From assembly GCA_003550325.1 (NCBI GenBank), contig QKWP01000103.1, positions 418,677 through 482,676 on the forward strand: a stretch of DNA of 64,000 nucleotides, written 5' to 3'. Both the position numbers and the translations under genes were made by a program. The notes under the pieces were generated by a model. The model was given only the letters and a program-made list of their open reading frames with translations. It was not told where the DNA came from and ran no database searches. Shown in pieces: positions 23,525 through 34,789 of this stretch (positions within the stretch are counted from its first letter, which is position 1; every line of letters begins with the position of its first letter). The stretch comes from Gigaspora rosea (Eukaryota > Glomeromycota > Glomeromycetes > Diversisporales > Gigasporaceae).

Positions 23525-26500
23525 GTTATATATAAATTTATAAAAAAAAAAATTATTTTGATTCACAGACTGTGAAATTCACACCTCCATTTCAAAAAAG
23601 TTTTTTATTTAAATTAGAGTTATAAAAATAACAACCTATATGGTAAAATTTAGCAAGAATAAATTTTTTTTTGTATAAAAATAAGTAGTTTTATAAGCTA
23701 GATTTTGTATTATAAGTAATTTGATTTTTTCATAAATAAACTTTGTTTTTGTTATATATAAAAAAATTGCAGATTGTGCTAATTCTGCAATTTTATTGGC
23801 AAATACTTGGCTGTAAATTACACAGCCTGTTAAGATTAGTAATATTCTAAAAAAAATAAATAAAATTACTATAAACTTTGAAGCTATAATGTTTTGTTCT
23901 CTATATATTAACTTAAAATTAAATTTTTTGGAAATATAGAACTAAAGAAGAAGAAAATTTGAACTTAAAAATTGGATTAAAATTTTATCAATTTTGCACA
24001 AACTGAAAATATAACTTTGTTAAAAACAAAATATTTAACAATTTAAAATAATAAATATGTGTAAATTATGCTATAAACAACTTTACTTAGACAATGAAAG
24101 TAGGTACCTTGTAAAAAAAATAGGTTATTTATGTACTAAAGTTAAAATTTTTGGGTTTTTAATATAAAAACATTTTTTTTGAATAGATAATCTACTTTGG
24201 GCCCTTAAGCTAAGTTGTTTAGCACATAATGCTACTTGGAACAAGGCCAAAACTAGAGTTGCAAATATTAGATTATCAATTAACATATTCTATAACATTT
24301 AATATGACAAATTTATATAATATTTAATATGATTATATATAAATTTTATATAACATAAAGGGTAATATGAAAAGGTAGCTACTTTAATGTTTGCAACAAT
24401 AGTTAAAACATGCTTTTTTAAACCTTTTACTAAGTGAAAAATGGTGCTTAGGGTTTCAAAATTCAGTTTAATTCAATAAAGGTTTGGGTTCAAGTTCAAT
24501 AGATCTAAATCTAAACCTAAACTTAAAAAATTTTTTGAATCTAACCTGAATCTGAATTAAAAATTATCAAACATGAACTGAATCTGAACTTAAAATAAGT
24601 TCAGTTCAGGTTCAGTTCAAGGTTCATAAAGATGTTTAAAAGTTCATAATATATATACATGTTTATCTAAATTACAAAATTAAATCAATTAGTAAAATTT
24701 AGAAAATTATAGAAATATGTATAATTTTATTATAATTCTTTAAATTTTACCAATTGATCATAACTTTTTGCATTAAGTAACTTGTTTAGTACTAAAAAAT
24801 ATATCAAATTGGTATATTTTATTTTGTTTTCTTAAATTCAAAGAAAGGATGCTTAATTTTGGAAATTTTTATTAACAAAATTAAGCATTTTTAATACAAA
24901 TTTTAAGGAAAATAAAATAAAAATACCAATATTATATATTTTTGGTACTAAACAAGTTTAATTAAAGCAAAAAGTTAGTTTCAATTAGTAAAATTTAGAG
25001 AATTATAGAATTTATATAATTTTATTAAAAAATTATACAAAATTCTATAATTCTCTAAATTTTACTAATTGAAACTAACTTTTTGCTCAAATAAACTTGT
25101 TTAGTACCAAAAAATACACCATATTGGTATATTTCTTTAAAATTAAAATTTGTTTAATTTTAAATTTTTAATAAAAATTTCTAAAATTAAGTATCCTTTC
25201 TTTAAATTTTAAAAAAAGTAAAATAAATTAGACTAATTTAATATATTTTTTGGTGTTAAACAAGTTTACTTAGTACAACAAGTTATGATTAATTAGTAAA
25301 ATTTAGAGAATAATAGAAAATTGTAAAATTTTATTAATAAAATTATACATAATTCTATAATTCTCTAAATTTTACTAATTAATTCTAATTTTTAGCTTTA
25401 ATAAACTTGTTTAGCACCAAAATTATATCAATTTGATATATTTTATTATTTTTCTTAAATTTTGTATCAAAGATGCTTAATTTTGAATTTTTGATAAAAA
25501 TTTTTAAAATTAAGTATTCTTTCTTCAAATTTTAAGAAAAGTAAAATACAATATACTAATATGATGGAATTTTATGTAAAATAAAATTTTTAATAATTTT
25601 ATAAATAAAATTATAAAAAATGCTATATTTCTCTAAATTTGATTAATCAATTTATACTTTTCTAAGTAAACTTGTTCAATATCCAAAAATACATATATGT
25701 ATATTTAGACTCAAACTAGTTTGCAAACTTTGGACTAGCCCAGACCAATCTTATAATTGAGTTTGATTTTAGTATAAAGTTTGAAATAATAAAATTTAAA
25801 GTTTGAATTTGGTTTGGACCAGACCAAACTCTAATCCAAACCTAGGAGTGCTAGTCTATATAAACACTAAAATGAACCTAAACATGTTCATGAACTTATG
25901 AACTAAACCTAAACTGAACCTGAACTAGCTCTAAATATTCAATACTAAACCTAAATCTGAATATGTTTTAAAAAATGTTCAGGTTTAGGTTCAATATTGA
26001 ACCTGAACCTGAACTTGACCTAAGTTTAGGTTCATAGAAACACTAATAGTGCTAAAGTTAGAAAAAAATTTTTCTAAAAAATTTTTTAAAAACAATTTTT
26101 TTCTAACTTTAACTCTATTTTTCACTATTAAAAGTTTCAAAAAAGCATGTTTTGATCTTATTTCAAGTAGAATTATATGCCAAACAACTTTGCTTAAGGG
26201 CCAAAAAAGTAGAGAAGTGCAGTAAATTATCTAATTAGGGTTTATATAGGTCTGACCCCTTTGATAAGACTATTGATCAATTAAATTTTATCTTATAATA
26301 TTAAAAAAATATAAAAATTCTTTGACCCATAATTGATAACAGTTGCTAAATAATAAAGTCTAAATTTTACTATATGAATTAATTAAAGTCACTTAAATAA
26401 ACTTGTCCAAAAGGTCGAAATGCACTTATTCTAAAATTTTTATTAGTATTGAAGAACTTTAATTATTTGATTTTTTGATTTTTATATTCAATAAACAAAT

Positions 26501-27085
26501 TAAAATTTTTTAAAAAATACATTTAACATATAAAAATTGAAAGTTAAATAATAAAAACTTCTTCATTTTAATAAAATTTTAGAATATGTGTATTTTGATA
26601 TTTTAAACAAGCTTACTTAATTGGTAATTATCAATTAATATAGTAAAATTTAGACTTTACTATGTAGCAACTTTCTGCGAATTTTTATTATAATAAATAC
26701 TTGGCTATTTTACTATATATATATAGAACATAATTAAGTGAGTACCTTTTCCCAAAAAATTATGTAATTTACTGCACTTCTCTTACCAAAAATTTTAATT
26801 TTAGTCATAAATAATCTATGTTTGCCTAAGTAAAGTTGTTTAGAGCATGATTTTATACATATTTATTATCTTAAATTATTAAATATTTGTTTTTGGTGAA
26901 GTTACATTTTTGTGCAAAATTAGTAAAATTTTAATTTGATTTTTTTAAGCTTAATTTTTTCTTCTTCTTTTGTTCTAAATTCTCAAAAAATTTAATTTTA
27001 AGTTAATATATAGAAAAAGAAATATTATTTCTTCAAAATTTATAGTAATTTTAAATATTTTTTTTTATAAATTTATATATAACAA
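23525..27085. repeat. Inverted segment pair (23525-24260 with 26740-27085)
   Basis: Related words in opposite orientation, such as AACTTTACTTAG near 24075 against CTAAGTAAAGTTG at 26830, and the flanking ATTTGTGC/GCACAAAT and ATATATAACAAAAAAC sequences. A separate direct repeat links 23405-23500 with 26500-26595 (AAAGTTAAATAATAAAA). Indicates repeated rounds of nested insertion; no genes. Confidence 0.5.
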
Positions 27086-27911
27086 AAAACTTATTCAAAA
27101 TAGTATAATAAATCAGGACCCTAGACATTTAATACAGAGAATATACATTACACATTTTAGCAAAAACTCTGAAATTTAAGAAGTTTTTGACAATTATCTT
27201 GGCATTCATTGGTCCAATTTGAATAAACATTTTTTAAAATAAAGCTCTTAGTAAGGCGCATCTAACAAAAAAAGTTTATTCAATTTGTATTACTAGATCA
27301 GAAGTTATTTAAATAAATATAGGTTTGTTATTTTTATCAAATTAGATCAAAATTGGCTAAAATCTAGTTATGATCTATATGAGAGATATTTGAAGTCCTA
27401 ACAAATCAGTTAACTAATATATATTTTGATTTTTCAAACAAGTTTACTTAAGCAACAATTAATAATTTACATAGTAAAATCTAAATTTTACTATATAACA
27501 ACTATTTGCAATTAACCAACAATTAATTTTACCCAATAACAAGTTATTTCCAATTTTTTGTATAACTTTTTGTTCAAAAAAATAGCATATTTTGATACAT
27601 ATAGTATTTTTAAATATTAGTATTAGAAATATTATATAGCTATTAAGTATAGTACAAATTTTAGTAAACTAATCAATTTTTTGATTTTGGTTTTATTGAA
27701 AAAACTTTTTTGATTTTTAAAAAGAGCTATTTTAACTATTTTACTCTAATTTATAATATTTTAACTTATTATTTTTATTATATTTTTTTTTTATTTGTCA
27801 ATATCAATATAGTAAAAATTATTAGTATTTATCTAATATTATTTGATATAGGTAACTCTAATATGTACTCACTATATTACACTCATATAACTAGTATAAC
27901 TAGGCATCAAG

Positions 27912-28163
27912 CAGTGTTGTCACTTGAACACTTTTTGAACATTTTGGACATTTTTTCAAATTAAAATTACTTAAAATTTTATTAAGATAATCTATTTTAA
28001 TTTTTTCACCAATGAGTCCAGCACCTAAAAAAATATATAATTATATATTTTTTTAAATTACTTTATTGATTAGTTAAACATGGGACATAGGCTTGGACGA
28101 TTTTGGACAATCTTGGACCTTGGACAAAAAACATAGTATGGACACGTCCAAGTGACAACACTG
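27912..28163. mobile_element. hAT-type MITE (CAGTGTTGTCACTTG ends)
   Basis: Terminal inverted repeats CAGTGTTGTCACTTG with an exact 8-bp duplication GCATCAAG on both sides (27904-27911, 28164-28171). Inside repeats TTGGAC words. The hAT assignment rests on TIR type and duplication length. Confidence 0.88.
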
Positions 28164-28454
28164 GCATCAAGTGTGACATTACACCTTTTATTTCTTAAAA
28201 TTAATTAATTTAAATTAAAGACTACTATTAGTTATAGAATAGGTTAAAGAAAAACCTAAAGAAATTTTAGAAATTAGTTTTGAGCACTAACTAATAAAAT
28301 AAAAAGTGATTAGTTTTTAAAAAACCACTTAAAATTAGAGGCTAAATATTTGTATTATATATATATGGAATATTACTTTGGAAATTGTTTATTAGGAGTA
28401 ATAATTAGTATTTTTTCTTTTTTGTTTTTGGGCTATACCAGGACCCCAAATAAT

Positions 28455-28740
28455 ATATATAAGCTTAAAAAAAAAGCAGAGTTATATTTTTTAAAAACAA
28501 AAAAAAATAGTTATATTTCAATTTTTTTTAAAAAAAATAGAGTTACATTTCATTTTCTAAAAAAAAAAAACAGAGTTACATTCTCTAAAAAAAAAAGTTA
28601 TGTTCTTTAAATAAAAAAAAAGTTATGTTCTTTAAAAAAAAGAAAAAAAAACAAAGTTATGTTCTCTAAAAAATAAAACAGTGTTATATTTGCTAAAAAA
28701 AAAAAAATGTAATTACATTTGCTAAGAAAAAAAAATAAAA
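28455..28740 (+). repeat. A-rich tandem array (~30-bp units)
   Basis: About nine degenerate units of AGAGTTACATTTTCTAAAAA. The 86-codon ORF at 28350-28610 is a translation of this array with a chance hydrophobic start, so it is not listed as a gene. Confidence 0.7.
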
Positions 28741-29037
28741 AATAAAAAATTCTTAAGCCAATTTAATACATAATTTGCCATACATCACAAATATATTTTC
28801 TATAAAGTATAAAAAAAAACTTAAAAAAACCTCTTGTTTTATGCAATTTTATTGCAATTTTTGCATTTTTCCAATTTTTGTCTTTTTTTCAATTTTTGTA
28901 TTTATTACTCAAATTTTTTATTAGCACATTTCAAATATAAGATTTATAAAAATTACTCCTATTATCATTTTTTTAAATATATCTTTTTGCCAATTAACTG
29001 TTTTTAAATATAACCTTTTTATCCAATACCTACTTTT

Positions 29038-29580
29038 TTTTATTTTTACTATCAGCTTGATTGCTGATAGATATAAGTAGTATTAATTTTATTAAATCTT
29101 ATAGTTCACTGGGGCCTTTTTTAAACGTCAGGTCACCTACAGATCTGATTATATATACTATTACTATAACTAGTAATCTAATTCTATTTATCCAACCAGA
29201 ATTAACCAGCTAATCTATTTACTATCAGAGGCTTTAACCAAAACTGTTTATCCATCGACATCATTGAAGGTAATTGTCCATCTATTGGACAAAGGGTATT
29301 CTAGTTCAACCGAAATTGCGCCAGAGATATTTGATTGCAACCGGATTTCTACCAGAGGTTTTCAAGTTTATTAACCAGATTTTCACTAGGATTTTTCTTA
29401 TAGAGTACATATACATACATTAATGTGGTTAAATTTTCCAACTGCAGTTCTAGCCTTCTAGTACAAGCCTTCCATCTTGTGATAGAGTATAGTTTTTCTT
29501 TTGTCTGTTAGTTGGCTTGAACTGGCAACCTTATGCTTAGCAATCTGGGAGTGTAACCATTTATACTATTGGCCTGCAGG
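29038..29580 (-). mobile_element. tRNA-derived SINE with 16-bp target duplication
   Basis: Flanked by the exact duplication TCCAATACCTACTTTT (29022-29037 and 29581-29596). On the minus strand the 5' end has an A box (TAGTATAAATGG, 29569-29558) and B-box-like AGTTCAAGCC (29523-29514), and the 3' end is A-rich (AAAATAAAAAAA). The head matches the fragment at 18.5 kb; the 540-bp body does not. Mobilised by a LINE machinery by analogy with other SINEs. Confidence 0.8.
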
Positions 29581-29596
29581 TCCAATACCTACTTTT

Positions 29597-30889
29597 CAAA
29601 TATAACCTTTTTTTAAAAAAAGGGCCTTTATTAGCAATTTTTCAAATATGATCTTATATAGTTTGTTTGGGGTCTTTCCAATCAAAAGCAAGATTTTGCT
29701 AACACCATTCTAGATTTTATACAAGGTATTAACAATTGTTTAATTACAACAGTATTGTGTATTGATCTGTAACAAAATTTTTTACAGTAATTCATAAATC
29801 AACTAAATATTAAAAGGTTACAGCAGTTATAGCAGATTATGAAATAAACAGAATACAGATATTTTAACACCTCTTCTGGTTATCTTTATACTGAAATTAT
29901 AGCTAATCAATATAGGTAGATGAGCAAATCAGTATAATACAGGCTGATTTTCAACTCCTGTACTATACTAATCAGCTATAATTCTAATCTAAATTCAATC
30001 TTAATTTTGATATACAAAAATTAATTATATTTCGCATAGCTTATTGCATTTGTTTGATGTGTTTCTTGTTAATTTATTAAATTCAAAATTAGCATTTTAT
30101 TTTGAAATAAACTATTTAATTTGATATATTTCAAATAAAACAGTTTCATATTAGTACTTTTGCCAAATTTGTAAATGTACTAAGTAAAGTGATAGCTCTT
30201 TGTGCTCATATAGAATCCAGATTTAATAATTGGATTTATCCAGATCTGGATACACAAAGTAGGATCTGAATTTAATCTGGATGGCCCATAAAGAATAAGA
30301 TCAAAATACTATCCAATAGTGAGTCTCATTTTAATATAACATAATACAATTAAAAAGATCAAAACAAAATATTTGCTTTTTTAGAAATTGTACATATTAT
30401 GAAAATTTGCTTAAAAAACTACTTTTCACGCTCTAACAAATTAAGCAATTTTATCTAAGTAACCTCTTAATTCTAACTCTATTATAGGCTCTAATCTTAA
30501 TTTATATGAGTTCTAATGCAACAAATTATCAAATATTCTAGATTGCAGATTAGTAAAAATCTGTTAGTGCTACTGGAGTAGATTTATGCTCAATATAGCC
30601 TCGATGCTCATCATGTGTACCAATAATATTATATAAAATATTTAACTTTTTGGTGTACTATATTTTTTTTGTTTTAGAAGGTATTATATTTATCTCTATA
30701 TATAGTATAGTTCAAGATAATGAAAATATTATTCAATATTTTAGTTAGATGATGTGCTTTAGTATATTTCAAATTAATATAGCATTCTTAAATTTTGAAA
30801 TGACTATTTCTCAGTTAGTTAAAAATTAAAATAATAAATTATATGACCAAAGGATAAAATTATATGACAATTAATAAGTTATCTTTCTA
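29597..30889. other. Gene-free stretch
   Basis: AT-rich, no ORF. At about 30190-30290 palindromic CCAGATCTGGAT words recall the GGATCC-rich MITE at 17.3 kb. Confidence 0.45.
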
Positions 30890-33445
30890 AGATGTGAATC
30901 TGCATTACTAAATTTTAATGCACTTTTTTATATTAATTTATAGAGAGGACCTTTGAATTTTTAAGAGGTCCTTACATAAAAAAATTCTTTAACAATCTTA
31001 CCCTTCATTTCTTCTATCTACCCACCCTTAGAAAAATTCTTACTTGGGTTACTAACCCTGGAATTGTTTCAAACTCTAAACAAAAATAGATATCAAATTT
31101 TGTGCTTTCAAAAAAAATTTTGGGTAAAATTCATACTCAGACAAACTGGGTTTGGATCAGGTTTTTTTGAAACAAGATCAGTTTATGAGCAAAATCAGGT
31201 TACTGCCCTAGAATTTTTCAAACTTTGACCAAAAACAGAGATCAGATTTTGTGTTCTCATGAAAGTGGTTAGGTTATACAAAAATTTAAACTTTACCAGA
31301 CTGGGTCAAATCAGGTTATATAACCAATATCAGGTTCAAATGAACCAAGATTGGGTTCAAAAACCAAGATCAGGTTTAAGAACCAAGATTGGATTTATTT
31401 GAACCAAGAACATGTTCAAATAAAACAAGACCAGGTTTATTTGAACCAAGATTGGGTTAATTTAAACCAAGATTGGGTTTATATTGGGTTTATTTGAACC
31501 AAAATTGGGTTTATTTGAACCAAGTCCAGGTTTAAATGAACCAAGGCCAGATTTTTTGAACCCAAATAAAAAAAATAGAAACCTTACCTAGAGCAACACC
31601 CAGGCTCTAATACTAGTCTACCACTTTTAAGGCATGAGTCTGTATCACTAATTTTTATTATGCCATGCTTTTTTTATATTAATTTTGTTAGAAAGGGCCC
31701 TTGAATTTTTAAGAGGTCCTACATAAAAATATTCTTCAAAAATCTTACTCTTCACCTTTTCCACTTATCCATTCTTAAAAAATTCTTATACAGATACTGA
31801 CCCATGAAATTTTTTCAAACTTTGACCAAAATTAGAGGTCAGATTTTGTGCTCCACGAAAATGTTGGGTTATACAAAAATTTAAACTCTGATGAACCAGT
31901 TTGGTTACCAAGATTGAGTTCATTTGAACCAAGTTCAGGTTCAAAGATCCAAGTTTGGGTTTAAATAGACTGACACTGAAATTTTTTCAAACACTAGTCA
32001 AAATAGAGTTCAGTTTTGTATTCCACAAACATGGCTATATTATACAAAAATTTAAACTCAACTAACTGGATTCAGGTTAGTTCATTTGAACCAAAATCAG
32101 GTTCAAATAAACCAAGAACGGGTTCTAAAACTAAGATTGGGTTTAAATAAACCAAAGACTGTGTTCATTTGAACCAAGATCAGGTTCAAGATCTGAGACC
32201 AGGTTCATATAAACTAAGGCCAGGTTTATTCAAACCAAGATCAGGTTCATTGAGCCAAGACCTGGTTTATTTGAGCCAAGATTAGGTTTATTTGAACCAA
32301 GACTGTGTTTATTTGAACTGAGACCAGGTTTAAATAAACCAAGCCCAGGTTCATTTTAAACCAAGACTGTGTTTATTTGAACCAAGACTGGGTTCAAATG
32401 AACCAAGTTCATATTCATTTTAAACCAAAATTGGGTTCATTTTGAATCCTAATAAAAAAAATTTAAAACCACTAGCCTGGAGTAATGCCTGGGCCCCTAA
32501 CACTAGTCTCATACATCTAAGGCATGAATATCTGTTACTATTTTTACATATGCCATACTTTTTTTAATATAATTTTAAATAGAGGTTCCTGCTTTACAGG
32601 GACCTCTGTTTAAAATTAATATTAAAAAAAGTGTGACATAAGTAAAAATAGTAACAGACATTCATATTTTAATGCACTGTCTTTGAACCTTTTTTAAGAT
32701 TCTTTAAGATTCTTTCTTTAAGAATTCTTTAAGATTTTTTAAAATTCTCACTCTCTACCTCCCACACCCACCCACCTTTAAAAAATTCTTTAAAATTCTT
32801 ACTCTTCACCTCCCCCACCCACCCATTCTTGAAAAAATTCTTACTCAGGCACTTGAAATTTTTTCAAACAGTGATACTAAGTCAGAGGTGTTTAATTTAA
32901 ATTCCAACTTAGTATCAATTTAAAAACTCTCAGATTTTGCATTTTCATGCAATAAAGTAAAATTCAAACTCCGACTTTTTGGCATTTTCAAACTCCACCC
33001 AAACATAGAGATCAGACTTTGTGTTCCTATGAAATTGTTGGTTATGCAACAATTCAAACTCTGGCAGTCCAAGTTTGGATCAGGTTCATTTAAATTTAAA
33101 CCAGATCAGGTTCCTTTGAACCAAGATCGGGTTCAAATGAACCAAGATCAGGTTAAAGAACTAAGACGGGTTCAAATAGTGTTCAAATCATGTTCAAATA
33201 AACCAAAATTGTGTTTAAATAAACCAAATTGGGTTCATTTAAACCAAGATCAGGTTTATTTTGGGTTCATTTGGACCAAGTCTGAGTTCATCTGGACCAA
33301 TATCAGGTACATTTGAACTATGGCCAGGTTCATTTGAACCAAGTCCGGGTTTTTTTTAACCAAGATCAGGTTTATTTTGAATCCTAATAAAAAAATTAAA
33401 CCACTAGCCCGTGGCAACACCTGGGCCCCTAACACTAGTTCCATT
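30890..33445 (+). repeat. Higher-order repeat carrying a GGTTCATTTGAACC minisatellite
   Basis: Three ~0.8-kb units (about 30890-31630, 31632-32520, 32640-33445) each have GAATTTTTAAGAGGTCC-like or AAAATTCTTACTC leaders, a CAAACT..A..CA.AG.TCAGATTTTGTG block, a minisatellite of GGTTCATTTGAACCAAGATC units, and a GCCTGGGC.CTAACACTAGT tail. The unit core GGTTCA-N2-TGAACC is palindromic. ORFs at 33029-33316 and 33256-33486 are translations of it. Confidence 0.85.
32527..32663. repeat. Long hairpin between repeat units
   Basis: About 65-bp arms (GAATATCTGTTACTATTTTT and its near-complement) meet at GGTTCCTGC..CAGGGACC. It sits where the leader of the third higher-order unit should be, so that leader is inverted. 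Confidence 0.8.
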
Positions 33446-34680
33446 ATATTAAAGCACAAATGTCCATCCATCACGCTATCGACCAATCAGAAAATTTAAC
33501 ATAGTATTTCCTGTTTATTGAAATGTATATAACTTGCTGATCATTATAATACCATACTTGTGATTATCTTATTGGAGTTAGTGCTCGTACCCGGATAACT
33601 CTTTATCTGAAAGGTTGTAACCAGAGTTTAAAATTCAATGTTCTCAGTGTTCTCTGAGAACATTACACAATTTATGGGAACAAAATTATTAAAATATGTT
33701 CTCTATTTGAGAACATTCAATATATTCTTTTAATATTAAAAAAAAAATTTAATTTTCCTATATAAAGAACATTAAAATTTTACTAACATTAAAAAATTAT
33801 ACTAAGAACATTTAAAAAATTATAAATGTTCTTTTTGAAAACATAAATCAAATTTGAATTTTAAATACTGGTTGTAACCTTTAACAAATTCCAATAACCG
33901 GTTCCTATTCAAATAAAAGAATAATGGTTATATCCAGATAAGATATTTATATTATAATGCATCAATCAAAATAAAGTAACTCTATATTGTTAATATAAAA
34001 AAATGATTTATGCATGAAGTTTGTACTTTGTACATTCTATTCTAACTTACATATTCGTCAGGTGTCATTAGTGGCCAGACAAAGAGATCTAGGCGTATTT
34101 CAGAAATAAATAAGAGTTTAAAAAATCTTATTTGTTATCAAATTTTGTAAAAATTTTTTTTATTATGCAGATCAATAAACTATTTAATAATAATAAAATG
34201 AAATTAGAAGCAGAATCGATTAACAATAAAATAATTTATAGTAATTAAGATCATATAAATAAGTGTATTCAAATTTTAATTAAAAAATAAATAAGATTTG
34301 TACATCTCTTATTTGATAATAAATATATCTTCTAATTTTTCAAATAAGATTACAAATTTTAATTCTGAAACCCTTTATTATTATAATGTTTCACATCATT
34401 TCTGAATTTATGTTGATTCTCAATTGGCATGTGTTAATTATAATGTTACGCATCATTTCTGATTCTCAATTGGCATGTGTTATTCGTGAATCATGAAATG
34501 TCATTGTCATTTAGAACCGCTATCCATTTATCAATTTATAAAAAAAAAAGCGAAAATAATAATAATAATAATAAAGTAAAAAAAATTAAAATAAATAAAT
34601 AAATAAATAAATAAGCCGAATAAAAATGAATCACTAAATATTAAATGCTAACTTTTCATATATTAAAGGAATACATTCGA
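33446..34680. other. Gene-free stretch, CpG present again
   Basis: Contains GTTCTC/GAGAAC palindromic words (33640-33860), a direct duplication (34384-34437 and 34441-34482, sharing CATCATTTCTGA and TCTCAATTGGCATGTGTTA) and AAT/AAAT microsatellites (34556-34612). No gene recognised. Confidence 0.5.
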
Positions 34681-34684
34681 ATAT

Positions 34685-34786
34685 TCATATATATTTTAAC
34701 AATGTAATTGCATTCCCCACGTAGAACACATCCGCATTGTTTTCAGCAACAGCAGGAATCTGGTCGGGTGTCTGTCTAGCCCGAAT
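34685..34786 (-). other. Possible isolated terminal exon or coding relic
   Basis: A clean open frame of 33 codons (RARQTPDQIPAVAENNADVF...) preceded by an acceptor-like TTATTAG and ending in TGA. Base composition is richer than its surroundings. I could not find a convincing upstream exon (only a 25-codon ATG frame near 34860 that stops), so it may be a transposon fragment. Confidence 0.2.
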
Positions 34787-34789
34787 CTA

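Larger units (their letters stand above)
19912..26055. repeat. Nested palindromic complex, ~6.1 kb
   Basis: Outer arms 19912-20340 and 25640-26055 are inverted copies (ATTAGTGTTTCTATG... at the left; CATAGAAACACTAAT at the right, with GAACCTAAAC runs and CCTAGGTTTGG/CCAAACCTAGG words). Inside are further inverted pairs (22600-22740 with 24440-24680) and repeated short palindromic modules carrying CTAAACAAGTTTACTTAG-like ends (near 20293, 21016, 21200, 22303, 22470, 24945, 25090, 25255, 25400 and 25660). No intact gene. Confidence 0.75.

Noticed and set aside
28350..28610. Membrane protein of 86 residues
   Set aside because: Hydrophobic start is chance sequence and the rest is the A-rich tandem array.
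33029..33486. ORFs with NQDQV and QMN repeats
   Set aside because: Translations of the GGTTCAAATGAACC minisatellite in both strands.
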